From Micrococcaceae bacterium UBA3381 (GTDB taxonomy: Bacteria; Actinomycetota; Actinomycetes; Actinomycetales; Micrococcaceae), in NCBI GenBank assembly GCA_002358975.1, contig DEPX01000207.1, positions 13,850 to 24,470 of the forward strand: a DNA stretch of 10,621 bases, given 5' to 3'. Numbering within the stretch: position 1 is the stretch's first letter; every line of letters begins with the position of its first letter. Positions 1 through 6,418 of this stretch are shown here, piece by piece. The notes beneath the pieces were generated by a model. That model saw only the letters and a program-made list of their open reading frames with translations. It did no database searches and had not been told where the DNA came from. The position numbers and the translations under genes are program-made.

Positions 1-60
1 TAGCCACAATAGGATTATCGCTGCACCGACCCGACGTCCCAACCAACCGACTAGCTGCAT
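1..60 (-). CDS. ABC transporter permease, N-terminal 20 codons (cut by window edge)
   Basis: On the minus strand an ATG at 58-60 opens a frame reading MQLVGWLGRRVGAAIILLWL to the window edge with no stop. A short basic stretch (GRR) running straight into a hydrophobic helix is the usual start of a DppB/OppB-type inner-membrane permease, where the first transmembrane segment follows a few residues that include arginines. The start lies only 3 bases after the TAA of the upstream substrate-binding protein gene, so the two are almost certainly one operon and probably translationally coupled. Seen: the open frame and the spacing. Inferred: the permease identity, which rests on the neighbour and 20 residues only. 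Most of the gene, and the ATPase genes expected after it, lie outside the window. Confidence 0.65.
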   Translation of the reverse strand, partial: MQLVGWLGRRVGAAIILLWL

Positions 61-63
61 GAG

Positions 64-1725
64 TTACTGGTCGAGCCAGACGTTGTAATATTCAGGTGCA
101 GCAATAGCCGAAGTGTCGCCCATGTCTTGCACATCAGAGGCATATAAGAAGTGATTTTGTTGGTCATAGAGCGGCAGTACGTAGTAGTTTTCTAATACCT
201 TCTGTTGGGCCTGCTCATACAGCTCTGCTCGCTCAGTATTGTCGGTAGTTTGTTCGGCTTGTTCAAGGAATTCATCTAGCTCTGGATCAGACACCTGGGC
301 GTTATTTGCAAAGTAACCGGAGGGGGCTGGTTCGATGGAATCGGAATGGTACAAGATGCCTAAGACCGAGGGGCCAACCTTGGTATACGGTGCCGAAACT
401 AGGTTGTAGTCATGCTCTCCCAGCGCACTGTACCAGCTGGACAGGTCCAGTAGGTCGATGCTCATATCAAAGCCAACTTCGGCTGCTTGGGCCTGGAACT
501 GCTCAAATAACGACTGTTCAGCTGGAACCGATTGGTTGGTAGAAACTGGCATGGAGATCTCTAGCCGCTCACCGTTTTTCACGCGAACACCGTCTTCGTC
601 TCGTGCTGTCCACCCAGCCTGGTCCAGTAAGGCATTTGCTTCGTCGACATCTTGATAAAACAGCGAGTCATCGGAATATTGGAGTGGCTCAACCGAGGAC
701 AGCAGCGAATATGAGCGAGGCGCAGTGTCAAAGAAGAGGGCTTCAAGACCACCATCGACGTCTACGGAGCGAATGAATGCTTCTCGAACCAGTGGGTCGT
801 CAAATGGTGCCTGAGAAGAGTTCAGCTCGATACGGTTCGATGCGCCTGGACGTGGGGCATCTAAGTGCCCGATGTCGGCCTCCTCAGCAGATTGGATGGT
901 ATCGGGTTGAGCATTATCAATCACATCAACTTCACCAGACTGCAGAGCAGCATAGCGGGTCGAGGCCTCAGGAATCATCCGCCAGGTAATACCATCCAGG
1001 TATGCCTGATCATATTTGCGGTCGGAGTCCACGGGTAGTGTGTAGTTTTCGTTACGAACCAGGTTGATCTGTTGATCCCGTTCCCAGGAGTCGACCTTGA
1101 ATGGGCCGGTGCCTACCGGGGCTTCGCAATTGTCCGGGATTTCACGGGACAATGCGTCAGGCGACTGGATAGCAGTCCAATGCATCGACAACGACTCTTC
1201 AAGAGCATTATCGGGGGCGCTTAGATGTAGCTCTGCGACCAATTCATCAACAATCTCAACGCTTTCGACGTTTTCCACTGCTAGATAACCGGTTGAAGAT
1301 GCGGTATCGGGGTCTTGTAGGTGCGCTATATTGGCTTTGATGGCCTCGGCGGTGAGCTTTGTTCCGTCATGGAAAGTGATTCCGTCGGTCAGGGTAATTG
1401 TGTGGGTTAGACCATCTTCGGAAACTTCCGAGCTCTCGGCAAGCCAGGGGATGGTCTTGCCATCCTCGTCTTTGGTGAACAGAGTTTCTAGATACTGGGT
1501 GGAAATCAGCCCCTGCGGATAGTTGCCGCCGTAATGCGGATCTAAACAGTCTGGCTCAGCGTCACCGGACGCATAAATGAGGGTGCCGCCAGTTTGTGGT
1601 TCTGGACTTGCTTGGTCTTCAGTTGCTTGGTCTGAATCACCACTACTACTGCATCCGGCCAATGCGAGGCCGCCTAGAACTGCTGTAGCCAAGATCTTCA
1701 GAGGTGAGAACGTGGTTTTTGCCAT
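64..1725 (-). CDS. ABC transporter family-5 substrate-binding lipoprotein (peptide/nickel/opine type)
   Basis: A 553-residue extracytoplasmic solute receptor that delivers its ligand to a membrane ABC importer. The N-terminus is a lipoprotein signal: basic start, hydrophobic stretch at residues 11-23, lipobox L22-A-G-C25, then a Ser/Asp/Gln-rich linker to about residue 45. Residues 94-121 hold the family-5 (SBP_bac_5) signature, with SEDGLTHTITLTDGITFHDG, and GTGPF at 205-209 is the second typical block. Length fits DppA/OppA-like receptors. Ligand cannot be read from sequence; peptides, metal chelates and opines are all known for the family. The permease gene starts 3 bases downstream, so this is the first gene of an importer operon. 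There is no Shine-Dalgarno sequence before the ATG; instead a possible -10 box (TAGACT) ends 7 bases upstream, suggesting a leaderless message. The family call is secure; the substrate is unknown. Confidence 0.93.
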   Translation of the reverse strand: MAKTTFSPLKILATAVLGGLALAGCSSSGDSDQATEDQASPEPQTGGTLIYASGDAEPDCLDPHYGGNYPQGLISTQYLETLFTKDEDGKTIPWLAESSEVSEDGLTHTITLTDGITFHDGTKLTAEAIKANIAHLQDPDTASSTGYLAVENVESVEIVDELVAELHLSAPDNALEESLSMHWTAIQSPDALSREIPDNCEAPVGTGPFKVDSWERDQQINLVRNENYTLPVDSDRKYDQAYLDGITWRMIPEASTRYAALQSGEVDVIDNAQPDTIQSAEEADIGHLDAPRPGASNRIELNSSQAPFDDPLVREAFIRSVDVDGGLEALFFDTAPRSYSLLSSVEPLQYSDDSLFYQDVDEANALLDQAGWTARDEDGVRVKNGERLEISMPVSTNQSVPAEQSLFEQFQAQAAEVGFDMSIDLLDLSSWYSALGEHDYNLVSAPYTKVGPSVLGILYHSDSIEPAPSGYFANNAQVSDPELDEFLEQAEQTTDNTERAELYEQAQQKVLENYYVLPLYDQQNHFLYASDVQDMGDTSAIAAPEYYNVWLDQ

Positions 1726-1732
1726 AAAGAAT

Positions 1733-1760
1733 AGTCTACGTCTGCTATACGGCGTTGAAA
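1733..1760 (-). promoter_or_regulatory. Possible leaderless promoter of the substrate-binding protein gene
   Basis: On the minus strand TTTCAA (1755-1760) and TAGACT (1733-1738) are separated by 16 bases. The -10 box ends 7 bases before the ATG, so transcription would begin at or next to the start codon. This agrees with the absence of any ribosome-binding site. The -35 match is weak. Confidence 0.35.
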
Positions 1761-2073
1761 GTTAAAGCAGGGTCATATAGGCGACGCATTTCGGTAGCAA
1801 CGGCCATTCCGAGACCGTTCCAAATATCAATTGGTGCGTGATGCTTGCCACTGTTGAGGTCACGGCGTAGCGTCAAAGGCATCCTCAGCCACTACTTTGG
1901 GAGGAATGGTTCGATAAATTTGAACAAAATAAACTTGCGTTCCTATACCAGCAAGAGAAAGCTGACGGTAGCGATAGCACCTTTTTTAAACTTGTCGCTC
2001 GATAAGCTCCAATGACCATCGGGTTAGTGTTCGCAGCCAACTGATGGTTATCTGTCGCCGCACACTATTGTAA

Positions 2074-2094
2074 GGTATACCCCCTCTAGTATGC
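2074..2094 (+). promoter_or_regulatory. Thioredoxin promoter with a CsoR/CstR-like operator half-site
   Basis: TAGTAT at 2087-2092 is a good -10 box ending 9 bases before the thioredoxin ATG, and no Shine-Dalgarno sequence is present, so the transcript has a very short or no leader. Immediately upstream is GGTATACC followed by more C (GTATACCCCC, 2075-2084), and GTATGC follows at 2089-2094. Operators of the CsoR/CstR copper- or persulfide-sensing repressors have the form GTATACCCC...GGGGTATAC; here the left half is a close match and the right half keeps only GTAT-C. Seen: the bases. Inferred: the regulator. No CsoR-family gene is in the window. Confidence 0.35.
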
Positions 2095-2101
2095 TGGGCA
2101 G

Positions 2102-2485
2102 ATGGCTACAAAAGATCTGACCCAAGAGACATTCCAAGAAACCATCGAAAGCAATGACATTGTGCTGGTCGACTGGTGGGCTGAGTGGTGTGGACCATGC
2201 AAGATGTTCGCTCCGGTCTATGACGACGTATCGCAAAAATACGACGATATTGTGTTTGGCAAAATCGATACTGAGGAGCAACAACAGCTTGCTGCAGCGG
2301 CCGGTATTTCCTCTATCCCAACGTTAATGGCATTCCGCGAGAATGTGTTGGTATTTTCCCAGCCGGGCGCGATCAATGCCCAGCAGCTTGAACAACTCAT
2401 CGAGCAGGTACGGGAGCTGGACATGGAAGACGTCCACAAACAAGTTGAAGAAGCCCGCCAGAAGGCCGAGCAGGATAGTAACTAA
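2102..2485 (+). CDS. trxA: Thioredoxin
   Basis: A 127-residue cytoplasmic thioredoxin that reduces protein disulfides and is itself recharged by thioredoxin reductase. The active site is W29-C30-G-P-C33-K, with the aromatic-rich lead-in LVDWWAEWCGPC, and the cis-proline is P73 in the block ISSIPTLMAF that shapes the substrate groove. The fold runs to about residue 105, close to the 105-110 residues usual for TrxA. About 20 further charged residues (MEDVHKQVEEARQKAEQ) look like an added helix, as in some actinobacterial thioredoxins. The gene stands alone and faces the DNA glycosylase gene; their stop codons overlap (2482-2485). The ATG is chosen because a -10 box lies 9 bases upstream and the protein begins as expected. 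The gene symbol is used loosely, since actinobacteria often have several thioredoxins. Confidence 0.95.
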   Translation: MATKDLTQETFQETIESNDIVLVDWWAEWCGPCKMFAPVYDDVSQKYDDIVFGKIDTEEQQQLAAAAGISSIPTLMAFRENVLVFSQPGAINAQQLEQLIEQVRELDMEDVHKQVEEARQKAEQDSN

Positions 2486-3465
2486 CGATCCCGAAAGTCG
2501 GTTGCCGCCATTCGCGGACCGAAACGCGAAAAGCGCATCCCGGAAGCATAAATCAGTCTGACTAGACGTTGCCGATGCCCAGCCCAGGGCTCAAGGAGCT
2601 CTAACATTCCTGTGTCGTCGGTGCGTCTTCCAGTCAGCGCCTCGCCGATATGGTGGGCTAGATGAAAATCACCCACCGACACCAGATCAGCAGCTCCGTG
2701 GGTGCGCTGTAGTGTTTCTGCAATCGTCCAAGGACCTATGCCCCGTAACGTCCCCAGCCCGCGGATAATAACCTCTAGGGGCTCATGGGCTAGCCGTTGT
2801 AACGCACGAGCCCGAGACGCCACGGTTTGTAGTGTGCGAGCTAAAAATGGTTGAACCCAACCGGCATGCCATTGCCAGGAGGCAATTTCCAATACTGCTT
2901 GGGGGCTAGGAGCAAGTCGTGGGGCTGGTTCACCTGCCGGGGACGGTTGCCCAAACGTATTAACTAGCCAGCGCCATGAGGCGCGCGCTTGCTGTTGGGT
3001 AACTTTTTGTTCTAACACCACGGTAAACAGCTCTTCAACTAGTTGTCCGGTCGCCATCAACCGCATACCCGGATGTTGTCTCCTGGCTTCTAAAACTGCA
3101 GCTGGAAGCAAGTGTGCAGTCTGGTCTAACACCTCATCAAACGCTGCCCAAGCGGCCAGGGATGGCTCATCTACGCCGAGCAGCACAGGCATATAGTCAA
3201 TGACGGCTGCGATGGAGACGTCGTCTTGTTCAGCCCAGATGTCGTAGCGAATTTCAGCGGCTTCGACCTTCGAACGTGGGTGATGAATGGCCACGGTTAC
3301 CGGTCCGCTGGATGCCGGTTGAAAAGATAACCAGCTCACCCCGTTGTTCGTTGCTGCCGTTGGATCTGCGGTCCCACGAACCAGCGGTGCGAAATTTTGC
3401 CCGACGTCCACGGCAACGCCAGGCAGCAGCACTGCAGAATAATCTGGTTGCCGTGTGAAGTTCAT
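2482..3465 (-). CDS. DNA-3-methyladenine glycosylase, AlkA-like (HhH-GPD superfamily)
   Basis: A 327-residue base-excision repair enzyme expected to remove alkylated purines such as 3-methyladenine from DNA by cutting the N-glycosidic bond. The helix-hairpin-helix lies at residues 239-247 (TLRGIGPWT). The catalytic aspartate is D266 in VSVGDFHLAHHIG, at the family's usual distance after the hairpin. LEQKVTQQQA (151-160) matches the helix that in AlkA reads GQQVS. Residues 1-110 are divergent and correspond to the N-terminal domain of AlkA-type enzymes. A GGGAGG on the minus strand (3478-3483) lies 12 bases before the ATG, which is long for a ribosome-binding site, while TATAAA (3471-3476) between them suggests leaderless transcription. 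It overlaps the thioredoxin stop by 4 bases, tail to tail, and is divergent from cystathionine beta-synthase. Superfamily call firm; exact substrate range inferred. Confidence 0.88.
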   Translation of the reverse strand: MNFTRQPDYSAVLLPGVAVDVGQNFAPLVRGTADPTAATNNGVSWLSFQPASSGPVTVAIHHPRSKVEAAEIRYDIWAEQDDVSIAAVIDYMPVLLGVDEPSLAAWAAFDEVLDQTAHLLPAAVLEARRQHPGMRLMATGQLVEELFTVVLEQKVTQQQARASWRWLVNTFGQPSPAGEPAPRLAPSPQAVLEIASWQWHAGWVQPFLARTLQTVASRARALQRLAHEPLEVIIRGLGTLRGIGPWTIAETLQRTHGAADLVSVGDFHLAHHIGEALTGRRTDDTGMLELLEPWAGHRQRLVRLIYASGMRFSRFGPRMAATDFRDR

Positions 3466-3470
3466 GGCGT

Positions 3471-3476
3471 TTTATA
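3471..3476 (-). promoter_or_regulatory. Possible -10 box of the DNA glycosylase gene
   Basis: TATAAA on the minus strand ends 5 bases before the ATG at 3465, which would give a leaderless transcript. A GGGAGG lies upstream of this box and so would not be part of such an mRNA; if GGGAGG is the true ribosome-binding site, transcription must start farther upstream. No clear -35 is visible. Confidence 0.3.
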
Positions 3477-3509
3477 ACCTCCCAAACTCCGTGGTACCGC
3501 CACAGAGGG

Positions 3510-3515
3510 TAGCGT
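3510..3515 (+). promoter_or_regulatory. -10 box of the cystathionine beta-synthase gene (leaderless)
   Basis: TAGCGT followed by GGAACT and then ATG at 3522. This TAnnnT-N6-ATG arrangement is the common leaderless form in actinobacteria. The only purine-rich stretch (GAGGG, 3505-3509) is 12 bases away and partly upstream of the box. No clear -35 is seen. The whole divergent region is only 56 bases, so the two promoters nearly touch. Confidence 0.4.
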
Positions 3516-3521
3516 GGAACT

Positions 3522-5045
3522 ATGAGCCAAAAACAGCCTACGCCAGTCACACCGAAGTATGCAGAAACGATTCTAGAACTCATTGGTAATACGCCGTTGG
3601 TCAAACTCAATTCCATCGGTTCCGATGTTAAACCGACTATCCTTGTCAAATGTGAGTTTATGAACCCAGGTGGGTCCATTAAGGATCGTATTGCTCTCAA
3701 AATGATCGAACGCGCTGAAGCTGAGGGCAAACTTACTACCGGTGGCACCGTGGTTGAGCCGACCTCCGGGAACACCGGGGTTGGGCTTGCGATGGTCGCC
3801 CAACAAAAGGGTTACCGATCGGTATTTGTTACACCGGATAAAGTTGCTCAAGAAAAACGTGATGTTCTCAAAGCTTATGGGGCCGACGTCATAATCTCGG
3901 AAAGCTCTGTCGCCCCAGATTCGCCGAATTCATATTATGGCATTTCCGACCGGTTAGAGCAGAGTATTGATGGCGCATACCAACCAAACCAGTTCTTTAA
4001 TGCCGCTGCCCCCGAGTCGCACTATGAAACGACCGGCCCGGAAATCTGGCAAGACACGGTTGGAAATGTCACCCATGTAGTGGTTGGCGCAGGTACCGGT
4101 GGCACTATGACCGGTGCTGGCCGATACCTGCACGAAATCTCCGCCGAACGGGATGCCGGACCAGTACAAATTGTTGTTGCCGATCCGTCAGGCTCGGTAT
4201 ATTCCGGTGGGTCTGGCCGACCCTATTTTGTGGAAGGCGTAGGCGAAGACATGTGGCCGGGCAATTATGACCCGGAAGTACCTGATTCGATTCATGCCGT
4301 AACCGATGCTGAAGCTTTCCACTATGCTCGTCGTTTGGCCGCTGAAGAAGGCATTTTGGCAGGTGGCTCATCTGGTATGGCGATTGCTGCTGCCCTCAAA
4401 GAAGCCGAGCAGCTAACCGAAGATGACTTGATGGTGGTGATCCTGCCCGATTCTGGACGCGGTTATTTAGGCAAGATCTTTTCCGAAACTTGGATGCAAA
4501 GTCACGGTTTTGCCACCCGCGCCCTAGAACCTGTGGCACCACAGTGCATCGGCACCGCATACTTGGACGGCACGGACCCAGCCGCCACACAGACCCAGGT
4601 CCTTAGTTCAGAAGTACCGGCCCTGGAGCTGCAAGTTGGTGAACTCATTGCAAAGAAAACTGCCTGGTTACCTGGGGCTCTGCCCGAGGTGGTTGTCGCA
4701 TTGCTAGACGCACCAGTTGCAGATGCTATTTCAACGATGAACCGCTACGGTATCGATGCCATCGCAGTGGTTGCTGCAGTACAACAGCAGTACCGGATCG
4801 GTGAGATACGCGGCGCCGTTACCGTAGATGATCTGATGCGGCAGCTGGCGGCTGGGCAAATCAGTGCTGCGACAACGCTGGGTGATACCCAGCTACCTTC
4901 CCTGCCATTAGTAGGCGCGATGACCAAGCTATCGGAAGTCAAAACGATCCTTGACACTGCACCGGCGGCGCTGGTCACCCGAGACGGCAACGTAACCGGT
5001 GTCGTCTCGGCACACGACATTTTGATGCATCTGATCGAACAGTAA
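3522..5045 (+). CDS. cbs: Cystathionine beta-synthase (PLP enzyme with C-terminal Bateman module)
   Basis: Joins homocysteine and serine to cystathionine, the first step of reverse transsulfuration; PLP-dependent (fold type II) and cytoplasmic. The catalytic domain spans about residues 12-330. The PLP lysine is K54 in NPGGSIKDR. PTSGNTG (80-86) is the substrate loop, GTGGT (191-195) binds the PLP phosphate, and S311 in LPDSGRGYLGKIF contacts the pyridine nitrogen. Two CBS motifs follow, around residues 372-440 and 450-505, forming the Bateman module that separates this enzyme from plain cysteine synthase (CysK), the main alternative. At 507 residues it is about 40 longer than the mycobacterial enzyme; most of the extra length is a linker near residues 338-372. 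It is the first gene of a pair: the gamma-lyase/synthase follows after 20 bases. Start chosen from the leaderless promoter and the expected N-terminus. Confidence 0.95.
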   Translation: MSQKQPTPVTPKYAETILELIGNTPLVKLNSIGSDVKPTILVKCEFMNPGGSIKDRIALKMIERAEAEGKLTTGGTVVEPTSGNTGVGLAMVAQQKGYRSVFVTPDKVAQEKRDVLKAYGADVIISESSVAPDSPNSYYGISDRLEQSIDGAYQPNQFFNAAAPESHYETTGPEIWQDTVGNVTHVVVGAGTGGTMTGAGRYLHEISAERDAGPVQIVVADPSGSVYSGGSGRPYFVEGVGEDMWPGNYDPEVPDSIHAVTDAEAFHYARRLAAEEGILAGGSSGMAIAAALKEAEQLTEDDLMVVILPDSGRGYLGKIFSETWMQSHGFATRALEPVAPQCIGTAYLDGTDPAATQTQVLSSEVPALELQVGELIAKKTAWLPGALPEVVVALLDAPVADAISTMNRYGIDAIAVVAAVQQQYRIGEIRGAVTVDDLMRQLAAGQISAATTLGDTQLPSLPLVGAMTKLSEVKTILDTAPAALVTRDGNVTGVVSAHDILMHLIEQ

Positions 5046-5065
5046 GCTAGCCAGGAGAACTTCTC

Positions 5066-6244
5066 ATGACATTTTTTGCTCAGCACAACACCGGTTTCAA
5101 CACCAGGGCTATCCACGCTGGACAAGAACTTGACCCTGTATACGGTGCGGTAGTGCCGCCCATCCACCTATCATCGACCTATGCGCCAGAGGCAATCGGC
5201 AAGCTGCGCCGCGGATATGACTACGGGCGTGGCACCAACCCCACCCGCGATGCACTACAGCAGCAGATTGCCGCGCTGGAAACTGGTAACGCTGAAACCG
5301 GTTTTGCCTACACCTTCTCCTCCGGATTGGCAGCTGAAACCGCGCTACTGATGGCAGCATGTAAACCAGGTGATCGGGTAGTGGTAGGTAATGATGTTTA
5401 CGGTGGGACCTACCGACTTTTAGACCAAATCATGGGACCATGGGAGCTGGAGCACCATGTAGTGGATATGTCGAACCTGGACGAAGTTCGCCAGGCTTTA
5501 ACCGCGGGCAAGACCCGCATCCTATGGGTGGAGACACCCACCAACCCGATGATGCATGTTGCAGATATCGCAGCGCTTGCCGAACTGGCACAGGAATTTG
5601 AAACCCTGCTGGTAGTTGATAACACCTTTGCGACCCCATATCTGCAGCTGCCTCTGCACCTTGGCGCGGACGTCGTTGTGCACTCGACAACCAAATACAT
5701 GGGTGGTCATTCTGACACCATCGGTGGCGCGGTGGTCACCGAAAATCCCGAACTAGCCCAAGCGGTGAACTTCCAACAATACGCAGCCGGTGCGTCAAAT
5801 TCACCGATGGATGCCTATCTGGTCACCAGGGGATTGAAAACGTTAGGCGTGCGCATGGACCGCCATGTATCCAACGCGACAGCCATCGCCCAATGGCTAT
5901 ACGAGCACCCCGGTGTCGAAGCTGTCCATTACCCAGGCCTAGAGGACCATCCCAGTCATGAAATCGCCAAAAAACAGATGGTCGGTTTCGGCGGTATGGT
6001 GTCAGTGCAGTTCAAAGACGGCGTCGAAGCTACCCGCAAAGTTGCAGAATCAACCCATGTATTCCGCTTAGCGGAATCACTCGGGGGCGTAGAGTCCTTG
6101 CTGAATTATCCAACCGCTATGACACATGCCTCGGTAGAAGACACTGAGTTAGCCGTACCAAATAACCTGATCCGGTTATCGGTAGGCATTGAAGACATCG
6201 ATGATTTAATCGGCGACCTTGACCAAGCCTTAAAGGGGCTTTAA
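5066..6244 (+). CDS. metB: Cystathionine gamma-lyase / gamma-synthase (Cys/Met metabolism PLP enzyme)
   Basis: A 392-residue fold-type-I PLP enzyme. The PLP lysine is K210 in VVHSTTKYMGGHSD, and D185 in VVDNTFATP binds the pyridine nitrogen. Y53-G-R55 in YDYGRGTNPT supplies phosphate contacts from the partner subunit, and SSGLAA (85-90) and RLAESLGGVESL (334-345) are family blocks. Such proteins are usually named MetB (cystathionine gamma-synthase, forward transsulfuration), but pairing with cystathionine beta-synthase argues that here it mainly cleaves cystathionine to cysteine, 2-oxobutyrate and ammonia, as a gamma-lyase. Sequence alone does not separate the two activities. A clear AGGAG (5053-5057) lies 8 bases before the ATG. 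The 20-base gap to cbs means shared transcription. A terminator hairpin follows, so the operon ends here. Confidence 0.93.
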   Translation: MTFFAQHNTGFNTRAIHAGQELDPVYGAVVPPIHLSSTYAPEAIGKLRRGYDYGRGTNPTRDALQQQIAALETGNAETGFAYTFSSGLAAETALLMAACKPGDRVVVGNDVYGGTYRLLDQIMGPWELEHHVVDMSNLDEVRQALTAGKTRILWVETPTNPMMHVADIAALAELAQEFETLLVVDNTFATPYLQLPLHLGADVVVHSTTKYMGGHSDTIGGAVVTENPELAQAVNFQQYAAGASNSPMDAYLVTRGLKTLGVRMDRHVSNATAIAQWLYEHPGVEAVHYPGLEDHPSHEIAKKQMVGFGGMVSVQFKDGVEATRKVAESTHVFRLAESLGGVESLLNYPTAMTHASVEDTELAVPNNLIRLSVGIEDIDDLIGDLDQALKGL

Positions 6245-6265
6245 GCTGCTCCGATTATACGATTC

Positions 6266-6316
6266 GCCGGATTTGGCCTAGACTAGAACAGCTCAGCCAG
6301 ATCCGGCTTCTTCCTT
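6266..6316 (+). terminator. Rho-independent-type terminator after the transsulfuration operon
   Basis: GCCGGATTTGGC (6266-6277) pairs with GCCAGATCCGGC (6296-6307) over 12 positions with a single G-U pair and an 18-base loop. A pyrimidine-rich TTCTTCCTTT tract follows. It starts 22 bases after the stop codon of the gamma-lyase gene. The T tract is interrupted, so efficiency is uncertain. Confidence 0.6.
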
Positions 6317-6407
6317 TAAACTTGTACTCCAGTCAATGGGACTGTTGAGTGTGCGTAGCGTGAATTGCAAGGAACATACCCGGATCCTTGAAACACTTTA
6401 CGAAATT

Positions 6408-6413
6408 AGGAAG
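6408..6413 (+). promoter_or_regulatory. Ribosome-binding site that decides between two TTG starts of deaD
   Basis: AGGAAG precedes two adjacent TTG codons, at 6416 and 6419. From the end of AGGA the spacing is 4 bases to the first and 7 to the second, so the second is favoured. No ATG or GTG start lies nearby in frame. Confidence 0.55.
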
Positions 6414-6418
6414 TCTTG

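Larger units (their letters stand above)
1726..2101. other. Gene-poor intergenic stretch with a possible coding relic
   Basis: These 376 bases lie between two divergently transcribed genes and hold no convincing gene. The minus strand has an open frame of 45 codons (1745-1882) starting MPLTLRRDLNSGKHH and containing IDIWNGLGMAVATEM. It vaguely recalls the RDL..G....ID..NG block of the ketopantoate-reductase C-terminal domain. A second minus-strand frame, without a good start (about 1860-1985, ending IPPKVVAEDAFDATP), overlaps its upstream end in a different phase. Two short overlapping protein-like frames would fit a frameshifted, decayed gene, but the resemblance is weak and chance is a serious alternative. 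The outer ends hold the promoters of the flanking genes. Confidence 0.3.

Noticed and set aside
3254..3775. Minus-strand 173-residue frame spanning the glycosylase-cbs divergent promoters
   Set aside because: It overlaps two real genes in other frames and the promoter gap between them; composition is not protein-like.
6317..6415. A riboswitch or cold-shock leader upstream of deaD
   Set aside because: About 100 bases lie between the terminator and the start, but I see no known aptamer motif, cold-box sequence or clear promoter that would fix the 5' end.
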